This document shows, in pieces, positions 43,584-52,805 of a stretch of DNA of 64,000 nt. This DNA is from Candidatus Zixiibacteriota bacterium. GTDB taxonomy: Bacteria; Zixibacteria; MSB-5A5; GN15; JAAZOE01. The position numbers were made by a program, and so were the translations under genes. A model generated the notes under the pieces. That model worked only from the letters and a program-made list of their open reading frames with translations. It did no database searches and had not been told where the DNA came from. How positions within the stretch are numbered: the first letter of the stretch is position 1; every line of letters starts with the position of its first letter. The stretch spans positions 62,001-126,000 of the forward strand of contig JAZGGI010000028.1 of the NCBI GenBank assembly GCA_036480375.1. The letters run 5' to 3'.

Positions 43584-43736
43584 ATGCGCAAGCCAGGATT
43601 TTATGTCGGTATTGATGTTGGAGCCAAAGAATTGTGGGCCGCGACGAATGGGCGTAAACCGCGGCCTTTCGTAGGTACCCAATTCGTTCCTAAAACGATA
43701 TCACGTTATTCGGGGTTTTATATAGGAGTATATTGA
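43584..43736 (+). pseudogene. IS110-family transposase, N-terminal fragment
   Basis: A 50-codon frame behind GGAGG begins MRKPGFYVGIDVGAKELWAA, the start of the DEDD RuvC-like domain of IS110 transposases (YVGIDVSK...; first catalytic Asp in GIDV). After about 30 codons the similarity stops and the frame ends in VGTQFVPKTISRYSGFYIGVY. The remaining 300 or so residues, including the serine domain, are missing. It is a dead remnant. Confidence 0.65.
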
Positions 43737-43809
43737 TTTACAAAGGCAGTGGAGAAGGCATTTACCCCAATCTGATTTGTAATTTATTGTATTGTAATGG
43801 TTTATCATG

Positions 43810-43830
43810 GCGGAGGAGGTAGGATTCGAA
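43810..43830. repeat. att-like 21-bp copy of the tRNA-Ser 3' end
   Basis: Identical to 46026-46046 inside tRNA-Ser (acceptor stem and T-arm side). Marks the distal end of the islet. Confidence 0.85.
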
Positions 43831-43864
43831 GAAGGCCATTTCGTCTAACTTCTTGGCAGTCCAT

Positions 43865-43979
43865 GAATTACGCGTAATTCACTGGGTCAACATAGGTTAA
43901 GTTACTTCAAGTTGCGTCAAGTTAGTGCAAGTTACTAGGCACTTGCGTGAAGTTCCCGGTTAGAAAATGGTTAGAAAAT
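43865..43979. repeat. Palindrome and phased tandem repeats next to the att copy
   Basis: Perfect palindrome GAATTACGCGTAATTC (43865-43880). Then four exactly adjacent 10-mers of form AAGTTNNNNN (43899-43938: ACTTC, GCGTC, AGTGC, ACTAG after AAGTT). Then two adjacent 11-mers GGTTAGAAAAT (43958-43979). Repeats with helical-turn spacing beside an att core look like recombinase arm sites or a regulator's operators. Confidence 0.75.
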
Positions 43980-44253
43980 TCGGCGCAATCAGGGGCGTTC
44001 AAATCAGTGTCGGTACTGGCCTTCTTTTCATTGCAACAGCAACTTAACTTTGTTCATTCAAGATAATAGCGGCGATCAGAAGATTATGATTCTTTATGAC
44101 TTGTGAAATAGAAATGTATCTCTTAGATTTCAACCGAATTTGTCTGAATGCTTTTGAAGAAATGTAGTGTGCTACGATAGCCGCTTATGTTTTATTGGGA
44201 ATTAATAGGCGGATAGGCAATAACCCAATTATTGCAATGAAAGGTTCTTCATC

Positions 44254-45945
44254 ATGAAATTCCTTCCTTCCCAAATTCTCTATTTTACTCGAAGCAGAAC
44301 AACTAAGAGGAACTTCAAACTTCTATTCAAGTTCCTTTTGGCGTTGACAGTGCTGGTGGTGATATACAGCATTTTGTTTCATTTCATAATGCTTCTTGAA
44401 GAAAAGGAGTTTAGCTGGATTACAGGTTTCTATTGGACGCTCACTGTGATGTCCACGCTTGGTTTCGGTGATATCACCTTTGCGAGTGATTTAGGCAAGG
44501 CTTTTTCGATGCTTGTACTCATGTCCGGCATTATTTTTCTTCTCGTCATGTTGCCCTTTACCTTCATTCAATTTTTTTATGCTCCATGGCTTGAAGCCCA
44601 ATCAAGGGCTAGAACTCCACGGGAATTGCCGGAAAGCACAACAGGACATGTGATACTGACAAACTATGATCCCATAACCATAAACCTCGTAGGAAAATTA
44701 AAGAAATATAATTATGAATATGCTATTATCGTCACTGATTTGAAACGTGCGTTAGAACTTTATGATTTAAATTTCAAGGTTGTCGTAGGAGACCTGGGTG
44801 ACCCGGAAACATATAAACGTCTCCGCGTACAAAATGCCGCCATGCTGGTTGCCAACAACGATGATATGGTCAACACAAATATATCCTTTACGGTCAGGGA
44901 GATATCTAAAGAAGTACCCATCATTACTAATGCAGATGCGGATGATTCCATTGATATTCTGCAGCTTGCCGGCAGCACTTATGTCTTTCAGTTTATGAAG
45001 ATGCTTGGTGAATCCCTGGCGCGAAGAACACTCGGAATGAGTATGGGGGCAAATGTTATCGGAAGATTCGATAAACTTCTCATCGCCGAAGCATCTGCCA
45101 TGCGAACGCCGCTTGAGGGAAAAACTCTCATTGAAAGCAATCTGCGAGAAAATACTGGCGTAACAGTCGTCGGGCTTTGGGAGAGAGGCCGATTCAAAAT
45201 TCCACGACCACAGACTCGAATCAATTCCACAACTGTGCTCGTGCTTGCCGGTTCGGCCGAACAGCTCAAAAAATATGACGAGGTCTTTTCGGTTTACCGT
45301 TCTTATCACACCACTGGTGCCCCTGTTCTCATACTGGGTGGTGGTCGTGTCGGACAGGCAGCAGCACAGATACTGGAAGATCGAAAAATTGTTTATAAAG
45401 TTGTCGAGAAGAATCCGACACTCATTCAAAATAATAACTACATTCAAGGAAATGCTGCCGATCTTGATACCTTGAGTCGGGCCGGAATACGGGAAGCTCC
45501 ATCTGTCATTATTACCACTCATGATGACTCCATGAATATTTATCTCACTATCTATTGCCGTAAACTGCGATCCGATATTCAGATTGTCAGCAGGGCAAAT
45601 CTGGACCGAAATATTTCCAAACTGCACAGTGCTGGAGCGGACCTAGTCATGTCACATGCTTCCATGGGAGCAAATACCATAATTAATCTTCTAAAACCCA
45701 ATAAAATACTGATGGTTGCAGAGGGACTAAATGTCTTCCGTGCGTTGGTACACTCGTCCCTTGTGGGCAAATCTCTTGCTGAAAGTCATATCCGTAAACA
45801 AACGGGCTGCAGCGTGATAGCTATTGGCAGGGAAAATGAATTGAATATCAATCCCGAACCCTCGATTCTTCTTGGGAAACATGATGAAATGGTCTTGATT
45901 GGGACGAGCGATGCGGAAAAACGTCTTATGGACATCTATCAATAA
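44254..45945 (+). CDS. K+ channel with two RCK (TrkA-N/TrkA-C) domains
   Basis: 563 residues. Two membrane helices surround a pore loop with selectivity filter TLGFGD (68-73) in place of the usual TVGYGD. Residues 130-340 form a first RCK unit whose nucleotide motif is degenerate (HVILTNYDPI lacks GxGxxG). Residues 355-560 form a second with a canonical GGGRVG (about 362). So one half probably keeps nucleotide or ligand binding while the other is structural. AAAGG precedes the ATG by 9 nt. It is the only gene in the tRNA-Ser islet and was probably acquired. Confidence 0.88.
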   Translation: MKFLPSQILYFTRSRTTKRNFKLLFKFLLALTVLVVIYSILFHFIMLLEEKEFSWITGFYWTLTVMSTLGFGDITFASDLGKAFSMLVLMSGIIFLLVMLPFTFIQFFYAPWLEAQSRARTPRELPESTTGHVILTNYDPITINLVGKLKKYNYEYAIIVTDLKRALELYDLNFKVVVGDLGDPETYKRLRVQNAAMLVANNDDMVNTNISFTVREISKEVPIITNADADDSIDILQLAGSTYVFQFMKMLGESLARRTLGMSMGANVIGRFDKLLIAEASAMRTPLEGKTLIESNLRENTGVTVVGLWERGRFKIPRPQTRINSTTVLVLAGSAEQLKKYDEVFSVYRSYHTTGAPVLILGGGRVGQAAAQILEDRKIVYKVVEKNPTLIQNNNYIQGNAADLDTLSRAGIREAPSVIITTHDDSMNIYLTIYCRKLRSDIQIVSRANLDRNISKLHSAGADLVMSHASMGANTIINLLKPNKILMVAEGLNVFRALVHSSLVGKSLAESHIRKQTGCSVIAIGRENELNINPEPSILLGKHDEMVLIGTSDAEKRLMDIYQ

Positions 45946-46026
45946 CCGGGGAAACCCTGCCTTACTGAGAAGTGATTTCTCGTAAGCTATTACCCTGTCG
46001 CACGTTATGCCGTTAGAAAATCAAAG

Positions 46027-46111
46027 CGGAGGAGGTAGGATTCGAACCCACGGTACCTTGCGGTACAACGGTTTTCAAGACCGCCGCTTTCGACCTCTCA
46101 GCCACTCCTCC
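46027..46111 (-). tRNA. tRNA-Ser (anticodon TGA)
   Basis: Minus strand: acceptor GGAGGAG pairs with CTCCTCC, discriminator G, D-arm GTGGCTGAGAGGTCGAAAGC, anticodon loop CTTGAAA (TGA), long variable arm GTACCGCAAGGTAC typical of class II tRNAs, and T-arm GTGGGTTCGAATCCTAC. CCA is not encoded. It reads UCA and other UCN codons. Its 3' end is duplicated at 43810-43830. Confidence 0.96.
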
Positions 46112-46121
46112 GTCGCATCCA

Positions 46122-46150
46122 ATAATCGCCAAAATTTTTGGTGAAGTCAA
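46122..46150 (-). promoter_or_regulatory. sigma70-type promoter of tRNA-Ser
   Basis: Minus strand TTGACT (46150-46145), 17-bp spacer, GATTAT (46127-46122), with the tRNA 5' end 10 nt further on. The -35 matches 5 of 6 bases of the E. coli consensus and the -10 matches 4 of 6. Confidence 0.7.
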
Positions 46151-46158
46151 GCCAAAAT

Positions 46159-46188
46159 AAAATCGGCGCCCATCCCGTCGCCGATTTT
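46159..46188 (-). terminator. Rho-independent terminator downstream of the PerM-family gene
   Basis: Stem AAAATCGGCG...CGCCGATTTT with a minus-strand tail ATTTTG. It lies between the 46413 stop and the tRNA promoter and would insulate the tRNA. Confidence 0.75.
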
Positions 46189-46412
46189 GACTATCCATAA
46201 TTTGGTTAATCGGCAAATACCTACCATGTTATCGGAGGCATGCTATTTAGTTCCGCATTCTCGCAATCTATTTTATGTTCGGAATTTTATGCCTGACAAT
46301 TAGCTATGGCCGGTGACAGACATATTTTTGACGATAAAAATATATCAATATTGCACGAAATTTGTCGAGATTGTGCCGCGTCGAAACAGGATTATTTTGA
46401 ATATGTCGGGAC

Positions 46413-47486
46413 TTATTCCTCGGCCATATCTCCTGATGTATGGTTCGAGTAACGGGATGATAGAGTATCCAGACGCCCCGCGAGAACGTCGGCAAAGGGA
46501 GCAGTGTATTCAAATCTACTGAGGACGATTTTAATAACCGCCGCGATAGGCGTGGCCAAAAACATCCCGACAACTCCCCATATCATACCAAAGAATATGA
46601 GAAATAACAGTATCACGGCCGGATGCAAATCGAGAGATTCACCCATTAATTTCGGCTGGACAATATTGCCCATCGCGAATTGAATCAGAGCCGGGATGAT
46701 AATGGCCAGGATTTTAGCCGGTATCGATAATTCGGGGCTTAATAGGGCCACGGGAATGGGCAACAGCGTAGCTATAATCGACCCGATATTGGGAATGAAA
46801 TTCAGTAAAAATGCGAGAAGTCCAAATATCCAGGCGAACTCAACTCCGAGTATTGACAGCGTCGCTCCAACCAGAAATCCGGTTCCACCCGAAACCAGGG
46901 CCATATTCAGAATATATTTCTTTACTCGACTTTCTACTTCATTTAGAATTCCGCCGGCTCGAGGATGAGAATTCTTTTGACCAATTATCAGAAACATCGT
47001 GAATATTACGACCAGAATACCGTTGGATAATATACTCATCACGCCACTGAGAGTGCTCGATAGCAAACCCGTCACAGTATCGGGGGGGATAATATCCAAA
47101 ACCGATTCGGAGAGTTCCTCCGGGGCGATTCCAAATTGCTGCAGGGGTAAAATCGAGATTATATCATTCATCAACTCCTGAATTCTCACTTGATAAACGT
47201 CTGACCGTTCCTTGATTTCTCCGGCCGATGATGTTACCAACAGACCCAGAAGCGCGAGGATCAACAGGCCGATTAGTATTGTAGTAATTATCGCCAGCCA
47301 GCGTGGTAGTTTGAGTCTGCGGCATTGTATGTCAATTACGGGCGTCAGGCAGAATGTGAAAAACACCGCCAACACAAAGGGAATGAAGACCAGTTTAAGC
47401 CAGAATAATGCCGCTCCCGCCACGGCGACCGTTATTATTATCAAGCACAGCGTTTGAATTCTCTGTTGAAATGGAGTAGCCGACAT
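46413..47486 (-). CDS. AI-2E/PerM-family membrane transporter
   Basis: 357 residues from ATG 47486 (MSATPFQQRIQ). A longer frame has no extra homology. About eight membrane spans in the family's two-block pattern: a hydrophobic pair at the start (ITVAVAGAALFWLKLVFIPF), a soluble coiled middle (KERSDVYQVRIQELMNDI), and the signature FLLNFIPNIGSIIATLLPIPVALL near the C-terminus. The family includes TqsA (autoinducer-2 exporter) and sodium/proton antiporters, so the substrate cannot be told. GAGAGGGG lies 10 nt upstream. Confidence 0.85.
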   Translation of the reverse strand: MSATPFQQRIQTLCLIIITVAVAGAALFWLKLVFIPFVLAVFFTFCLTPVIDIQCRRLKLPRWLAIITTILIGLLILALLGLLVTSSAGEIKERSDVYQVRIQELMNDIISILPLQQFGIAPEELSESVLDIIPPDTVTGLLSSTLSGVMSILSNGILVVIFTMFLIIGQKNSHPRAGGILNEVESRVKKYILNMALVSGGTGFLVGATLSILGVEFAWIFGLLAFLLNFIPNIGSIIATLLPIPVALLSPELSIPAKILAIIIPALIQFAMGNIVQPKLMGESLDLHPAVILLFLIFFGMIWGVVGMFLATPIAAVIKIVLSRFEYTAPFADVLAGRLDTLSSRYSNHTSGDMAEE

Positions 47487-47570
47487 AATCTCAAAACCCC
47501 TCTCGCCAAATTTATTAAAATATGCCAATTGCCTGATATTATTTCAACTAAAATCAATCGCGATTTTAAT

Positions 47571-48810
47571 CTATCGCCCCGAAGTTCCTCCGTAAATTCC
47601 TAAATCAGACGGAGAACCGTCGGTGTCGGTTATTTCTTTGTATCCGGCATCGATGGCCGGAGAACCGGGCTGAAGATGAAAATCACCGTCGCCGACGAAC
47701 ATCGGATCAATCGAAATATTGCCATCTTTACCGGTAAGATCAGGCATATCTTTTGTATTACCCGCTTCATTGTTCCAGATGAGATTATTATAAAAATCCC
47801 AGTTGCCGAGATTACCATAGTTCCAAACTCCGACGCACGGACAAACCCATTCTTCGCGCCAGCCGTTCGATTATATTATTAACAAATTTACCCCGGCATT
47901 CCTGCGACCAAGGAGCCACTCCACAATTTCCGTTATGATAAACCACATTATTAGTGGCATCCATGTATGATTCTCCGGTTCCGATAATACCCCAGCCAAG
48001 ATTGTCATAGACGAGATTATTATGAGCCATTACCGTCGAAGTCCCGAATGAACCGATTCCTTTCCAGAACTCAGATATTTGATTGCGGATAGCCAGGCAA
48101 TGCGCGTCCCAGGTGACTCCGATTCCGGCTCCTCGGCCTTTTTTAATAATACAATCTTTTATGACCGCTGAAGCTCCACGGTAGAGCGCCATACCGTCCC
48201 AACCATTGTTAATAATTTCAGAATTGCTGATGAAGATCTCGGCTCCTTCGCGTCCGAAAACGCCACCGATACCGACTACAACGCTGTCTATGCGGTGGTC
48301 ATTGTCGGATAAAGCGCAGTTGGTGATATCAACTTTACTATTCCGCACGACTACAGCGGCATCGGTCGCGGCCCCGTCAACATCTCGCTTGCCACCGGTG
48401 ACTTTGAGATTTAACAGAGAAGATCGGCCCGAATTTTCAAAATAGACTCCGTATCCGGCGCCGGAAATTAATATGGTTGAGTCTTTACCGCGTCCGATTA
48501 TCGTAACTGCCTTATCTTTTATAACGAATCCGGTGGAAGCGTTGACTTCGGTTTGATGCTCCGAACAATTTCCGCACAGGCTTTCAATAAATTCCTGCGG
48601 AACGCTAAAATATATTCCCGCTTCCAGCCATAAGGTATCGTTGTTTTCGCACGAATTAATGGCGTTTTGTAAGGCTGAATGGTCGGTTCCCGTTGAATCC
48701 CCGGCTGAGTATTGGGAAAGTGATTTATCAGCTTTGACAATTGTATGCGAGTTTTTTTCGCAGCCAATAATAATAATAGCCAGAAGTAATATCGTGAGCA
48801 GCTTACGCAT
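47571..48810 (-). pseudogene. Secreted right-handed beta-helix lipoprotein, frameshifted
   Basis: The first frame (48810 to 47812, 332 codons) has a lipobox signal peptide (LLLAIIIIGC) and beta-helix rungs (AVVVRNSKVDITNCALS, NSEIINNGWDGMALYRG). Near 47870, after KFVNNIIE, it falls into an out-of-frame tail (RLARRMGLSVRR). The shifted frame continues the helix perfectly: NGWREEWVCPCVGVWNYGNL ... DFYNNLIWNNEAGN, then the family ending GSPAIDAG...DLGIYGG, stop at 47571. One extra base explains it. It is either a real mutation, a sequencing error or programmed frameshifting. Confidence 0.85.
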
Positions 48811-48897
48811 AGAACTCTCCTTATTTGGAAATTCTATTTATATGTTAAAACTCTACTTTCTGCTTTAGTCAGCGGTAAAAGAACACTGTTAGATAGA

Positions 48898-49431
48898 TTA
48901 ATCACTGATGACCTTTATCGGATTTTTCTTTAGGATTAGCTTAAATCGCTCATCAAATCTACCTTTCGAGCATTTACCGCACGAAGCCATCCGCAACCGC
49001 CTTGTGCGCGGATATTCGGTATGACACCGGGGGCAGATATATAGATATTTCGGCTTGCGTCTCAAATCGGGATGTTCGGTCGCTCGAATAGAAGCTCCGA
49101 TTTGCTGCGCAAATCGCTTAAACGATGCGTCGTGCTTGGGGTATAAAATATGAATCATTTCATGCTTAAGGGTATCATACACTTCATCGGGGAAAATCTG
49201 GTGGTATTTTTCAGAAATGCGTATCTCTTTCAAATTGGAAAAATATGCTCCGGCAGCCAGCATGCGTGTTGAATATTTTATTTTGATGGCCAGCAGTTTT
49301 CCTCCAAAATACTGGCGGTTATAAATTTCAAACATTTTTTCGAGATCCGTGATTTCAGGCAACTCGGTCTTTGTCTTCTCCAGTAAAGCGTCGAAGATAT
49401 CAAAATTGGTTGGAGACGCGCTTTTTTTCAT
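48898..49431 (-). CDS. SprT-like zinc metalloprotease
   Basis: 177 residues. A SprT domain with HEMIH (His90, Glu91, His94) and a third His about 100 in LYPKHDASFKRF, followed by a zinc ribbon with CPRC and CGKC (about 133-153). Eukaryotic relatives (Spartan) degrade DNA-protein crosslinks. Bacterial SprT function is poorly known. No clear ribosome site is present, but a 28-codon ORF ends 20 bp upstream, so translation could be coupled. Confidence 0.9.
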   Translation of the reverse strand: MKKSASPTNFDIFDALLEKTKTELPEITDLEKMFEIYNRQYFGGKLLAIKIKYSTRMLAAGAYFSNLKEIRISEKYHQIFPDEVYDTLKHEMIHILYPKHDASFKRFAQQIGASIRATEHPDLRRKPKYLYICPRCHTEYPRTRRLRMASCGKCSKGRFDERFKLILKKNPIKVISD

Positions 49432-49451
49432 AATATCGATTAGGTTATTGG

Positions 49452-49538
49452 CTACTCCGGTTTATTCAATATATCGATATTCGCAGGACAATATGCGAGA
49501 ACTGTCAGGTATAATAAAAAAAGCGTAGATTTGAACAT
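49452..49538 (-). CDS. Possible 28-residue secreted or membrane peptide
   Basis: ATG 49538 stands 5 nt behind GGGGAGG, the strongest ribosome site nearby, and the frame closes at TAG 49452. The peptide is a short hydrophobic helix with a basic start (MFKSTLFLLYLTVLAYC) and a polar tail (PANIDILNKPE). The cysteine is not in a proper lipobox. It directly precedes the SprT-like gene and may be a leader peptide. Confidence 0.45.
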   Translation of the reverse strand: MFKSTLFLLYLTVLAYCPANIDILNKPE

Positions 49539-49670
49539 ATACACCTCCCCATAAATGGCAAATTAAGAGTACCCATTATCCGTTTATAAATCAAGATTTA
49601 TATCATTTTCGTATTTCGATTGACACCGGGTAAACAATAAAATATATTCGACTTTTTGAAAGGAAGTCTT

Positions 49671-51899
49671 ATGCCGGACCCCGTTGTCACTCCGGAATTA
49701 GTCGCCGAACACGGTCTCAACAAGGAAGAGCACCAAAAAATCAAGGAAATTCTGGGCCGCGAGCCGAATTTCACCGAACTCGGCATATTTTCTGTAATGT
49801 GGTCGGAGCATTGTTCATATAAAAATTCAATCAAACTGCTCAAAACTCTTCCCCGCGACGGCAAACATTTGCTGACCAAAGCCGGAGAAGAAAACGCCGG
49901 AGCTGTTGATATCGGGAATAATCTGGCGGTCGTGTTTAAGATAGAATCTCATAATCATCCTTCGGCGGTCGAGCCTTATCAGGGCGCCGCAACAGGTGTA
50001 GGCGGGATTTTACGCGATATCTTTACGATGGGGGCACGGCCAATAGCGACGTTGGATTCTCTTCGATTTGGCTCGCTGGAAAACGACCGGGTCCGTTATC
50101 TGGTTGACGGCGTCGTGCGAGGCATCGGAGATTATGGAAACTCTTTCGGCGTACCAACCGTGGGCGGAGAGGTTTATTTCGACGAGGCCTATACCGGTAA
50201 TCCATTAGTAAACCCTATGGCGGTGGGATTAATCAAAGCCAACGGCATCGTTTCCGCAACAACCGGCGGGCCGGACAACAATGTTATGATAGTCGGCTCT
50301 TCTACCGGGCGTGACGGTATCCATGGAGCAACCTTTGCTTCGGCGGAACTAACCGAGGAAAACGAAGCCAAAAGACCAGCGGTTCAGATCGGCGATCCCT
50401 TTACCGAGAAATTACTTCTTGAAGCCACTCTTGAGATTATCAAGGAAGACCTTGTTGTTGGAATTCAGGATATGGGCGCCGCCGGAATAACCTGCTGTTC
50501 GTCGGAAATGTCGGCCAAGGGTAAAACCGGAATTGAAATTGATCTCAAGGACGTGCCGCTCCGCGAAGAAGGCATGACGCCTTATGAAATTTTATTGTCC
50601 GAATCACAGGAACGAATGATGGTTGTGGCCAAACCGGGATGCGAAGAAAAAATAATGGAGATTTTCGATAAATGGGATCTTCATTCAAAAATAATCGGCA
50701 AGACAACTGATGATGGTATCTTCCGAGTTACTCTCAACGGCAAAGTAGTCTCCGAAATTCCGTCGGAATATCTCGCTTTGGGAGGTAAAACACCGGAATA
50801 CACTCGCGAATCCAAAAAGCCTGACTATATCGATGAATTATCGCAATTGGATACAGATAGCCTTCCCGTCGAAATGAATTGGAATGAGGTTCTTATCAAG
50901 CTTTTGGCGGCGCCTAATATCAGCGATAAAAGCTGGGTGTTTGAGCAATATGACTCAACGATCCGGACCAATACCGTCGTCGGCCCGGGCAGCGATGCCG
51001 CCGTTCTGCGCATCCGTAAAACAAATAAGGCGCTGGCTATGACAACTGATTGTAATGGCCGGTATTGCTATATGAATCCGAAGCGGGGAGCAATGCACGC
51101 TGTCGCTGAAGCCGCGCGCAATATCGCCTGCTCCGGCGGAAAGGGCTGCGCCATTACCAATTGTTTGAATTTCGGCAACCCCTATGATCCGGAAATATAT
51201 TATGGTTTTTCCGGAGCGGTTGAAGGGATGGGAGAAGCCTGCCGCGTATTCGACACTCCGGTAACCGGCGGTAATGTCAGCTTCTATAATGAAGACCCGG
51301 AGCGAGCCGTGTATCCTTCACCGGTTATCGGCATGATCGGTATCGTTGATGACCTTTCACATATAACGACGATGTGGTTCAAAGACGAGGGCGATGAAAT
51401 ATTCCTCCTCGGGGAGAATACCAATGAGCTGGGAGCATCCGAATACCTGTCTGTAATTCATAATATGAAGCGCGGCGAGGTGCCCGATATTAATTTGGCG
51501 AAAGAAAAGAATCTGCATAATGCTGTTTTGGAGATGATAAAATCCGGAATGGTAAAATCGGCGCATGATTGTTCCATGGGGGGGCTCGCCATAGCCCTGG
51601 CCGAAGCGACTATCGGTGATAAAGAGAATATGATGGGGGCACAAATTTCTATCGATATAAATAATTTGCGTTCTGATGCCATTTTGTTTGGCGAAGCGGC
51701 CTCGCGGATTGTAATCTCATGCCCTCCGGGAAATGAAGATAAGATAAAATCAATGGCTGATAAGTTTGAGACTTCTATTCAAAAAATTGGAGTTGTGGGT
51801 GGGAAAAAACTCATTTTAAATGAATTGATCGATGTTTCGCTGTCCGATATGACCGACGCCTATTACAATAGCCTGCCTGAGTTGGTGGAACGAGTTTAA
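49671..51899 (+). CDS. purL: Phosphoribosylformylglycinamidine synthase subunit PurL
   Basis: 742 residues from ATG 49671 ([11 protein letters not shown]), behind AAAGGAAG. The frame's first codon five residues earlier lacks a site. This is the small-type PurL that works with PurS and PurQ to convert FGAR to FGAM with ATP and glutamine-derived ammonia. Signatures: [11 protein letters not shown] (active His), [31 protein letters not shown], and in the second half [13 protein letters not shown] and [15 protein letters not shown]. purS and purQ are not in view. Confidence 0.97.
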   Translation: MPDPVVTPELVAEHGLNKEEHQKIKEILGREPNFTELGIFSVMWSEHCSYKNSIKLLKTLPRDGKHLLTKAGEENAGAVDIGNNLAVVFKIESHNHPSAVEPYQGAATGVGGILRDIFTMGARPIATLDSLRFGSLENDRVRYLVDGVVRGIGDYGNSFGVPTVGGEVYFDEAYTGNPLVNPMAVGLIKANGIVSATTGGPDNNVMIVGSSTGRDGIHGATFASAELTEENEAKRPAVQIGDPFTEKLLLEATLEIIKEDLVVGIQDMGAAGITCCSSEMSAKGKTGIEIDLKDVPLREEGMTPYEILLSESQERMMVVAKPGCEEKIMEIFDKWDLHSKIIGKTTDDGIFRVTLNGKVVSEIPSEYLALGGKTPEYTRESKKPDYIDELSQLDTDSLPVEMNWNEVLIKLLAAPNISDKSWVFEQYDSTIRTNTVVGPGSDAAVLRIRKTNKALAMTTDCNGRYCYMNPKRGAMHAVAEAARNIACSGGKGCAITNCLNFGNPYDPEIYYGFSGAVEGMGEACRVFDTPVTGGNVSFYNEDPERAVYPSPVIGMIGIVDDLSHITTMWFKDEGDEIFLLGENTNELGASEYLSVIHNMKRGEVPDINLAKEKNLHNAVLEMIKSGMVKSAHDCSMGGLAIALAEATIGDKENMMGAQISIDINNLRSDAILFGEAASRIVISCPPGNEDKIKSMADKFETSIQKIGVVGGKKLILNELIDVSLSDMTDAYYNSLPELVERV

Positions 51900-51942
51900 C
51901 GATTGGATTTTGCATTCATAATCAAATACTGTATATTTATTG

Positions 51943-52668
51943 ATGGCCATTTATTTTCTATCCGACGCTCATCTTGGATCCGACGATGCCAAAAGCGAAA
52001 AAGTAAAACTTGAAAAGCTCTTTGCTTTTCTTGATATGGTCAAAGAGACCGGCGAAAAGTTGTATATCCTGGGAGATCTTTTCGATTTCTGGTTTGAATA
52101 TAAACATGCTATTCCCAAACAACATCTGAAGGCCGTATATAAATTGGCCGCGCTCGTCGAAAGCGGCATTCCAATACATTATATCACCGGCAATCATGAT
52201 TTCTGGCTGGGCGGTTTTCTGGAAAATGAGGTTGGGGTTAACATTCATCGGGATAGTTATGAGGCAACGGAACAAGGATTAAAATTGCTATTGATTCACG
52301 GTGATGGTTTATCTCCCGCCGACTGGAAATACCGCGTTTTTGTCAGGTCAATACTCAGAAACAGGCTTGCTATCGCATTATATAGATTGGTCCCTCCCGA
52401 CTGGGGCATTCCGTTTGCCAAAGCAATGTCATCGTCGTCAAGAAATCACACAGCCGGTCGGGAAAATAAATTTCTCAAAGATTATGAAGATTACGCTCGA
52501 AAAAAATTGAATGAAGATTATAACGCGATTATAATCGGACACACTCATCATCCTGAGTTCAAACAATTTGAAAACGGAATTTATATGAACACCGGCGATT
52601 TTTATAAAAACTTCAGTTATGGCAAACTGGAATACGGCCAACTATCACTTAGTTTTTTTGAAAAATAA
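51943..52668 (+). CDS. lpxH: UDP-2,3-diacylglucosamine pyrophosphatase (LpxH-like)
   Basis: 241 residues from ATG 51943. A TTG just before it is in frame. A calcineurin-like phosphoesterase with metal ligands in SDAHLGSDD (Asp8, His10), LGDLFDFW, TGNHDFW, IHGDGLSPADW and GHTHHPEF. LpxH splits UDP-2,3-diacylglucosamine to lipid X in lipid A synthesis, which points to a Gram-negative envelope. The LpxH-specific insert (about 130-175) is present. No good ribosome site is visible. It lies 43 bp after purL. Confidence 0.88.
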   Translation: MAIYFLSDAHLGSDDAKSEKVKLEKLFAFLDMVKETGEKLYILGDLFDFWFEYKHAIPKQHLKAVYKLAALVESGIPIHYITGNHDFWLGGFLENEVGVNIHRDSYEATEQGLKLLLIHGDGLSPADWKYRVFVRSILRNRLAIALYRLVPPDWGIPFAKAMSSSSRNHTAGRENKFLKDYEDYARKKLNEDYNAIIIGHTHHPEFKQFENGIYMNTGDFYKNFSYGKLEYGQLSLSFFEK

Positions 52669-52805
52669 TCATTAATTATTATTTCCTTGACAATATTTTT
52701 ATAATTGAGTACTATACCAGTGGGAAGGTATTTCGCATCTTACATCGCATATAGAATTAATATTGATTTACTACAAACTTCTTGCGGGGCTTTGGGGAGG
52801 TAATT

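Larger units (their letters stand above)
43810..46046. mobile_element. tRNA-Ser-associated genomic islet carrying a K+ channel gene
   Basis: The last 20 bp of tRNA-Ser plus one base, GCGGAGGAGGTAGGATTCGA + A (46026-46046), recur exactly at 43810-43830. Such duplications are produced when an element integrates at a tRNA 3' end. Between the copies (about 2.2 kb) lie a perfect 16-bp palindrome, two sets of tandem repeats and one large gene, but no integrase. It is either a satellite that used another element's integrase or a remnant with the integrase lost. Confidence 0.75.

Noticed and set aside
43899-43938. Short CRISPR or iteron array
   Set aside because: Units are only 10 bp with no spacers and no Rep gene. 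They fit recombinase arm sites better.
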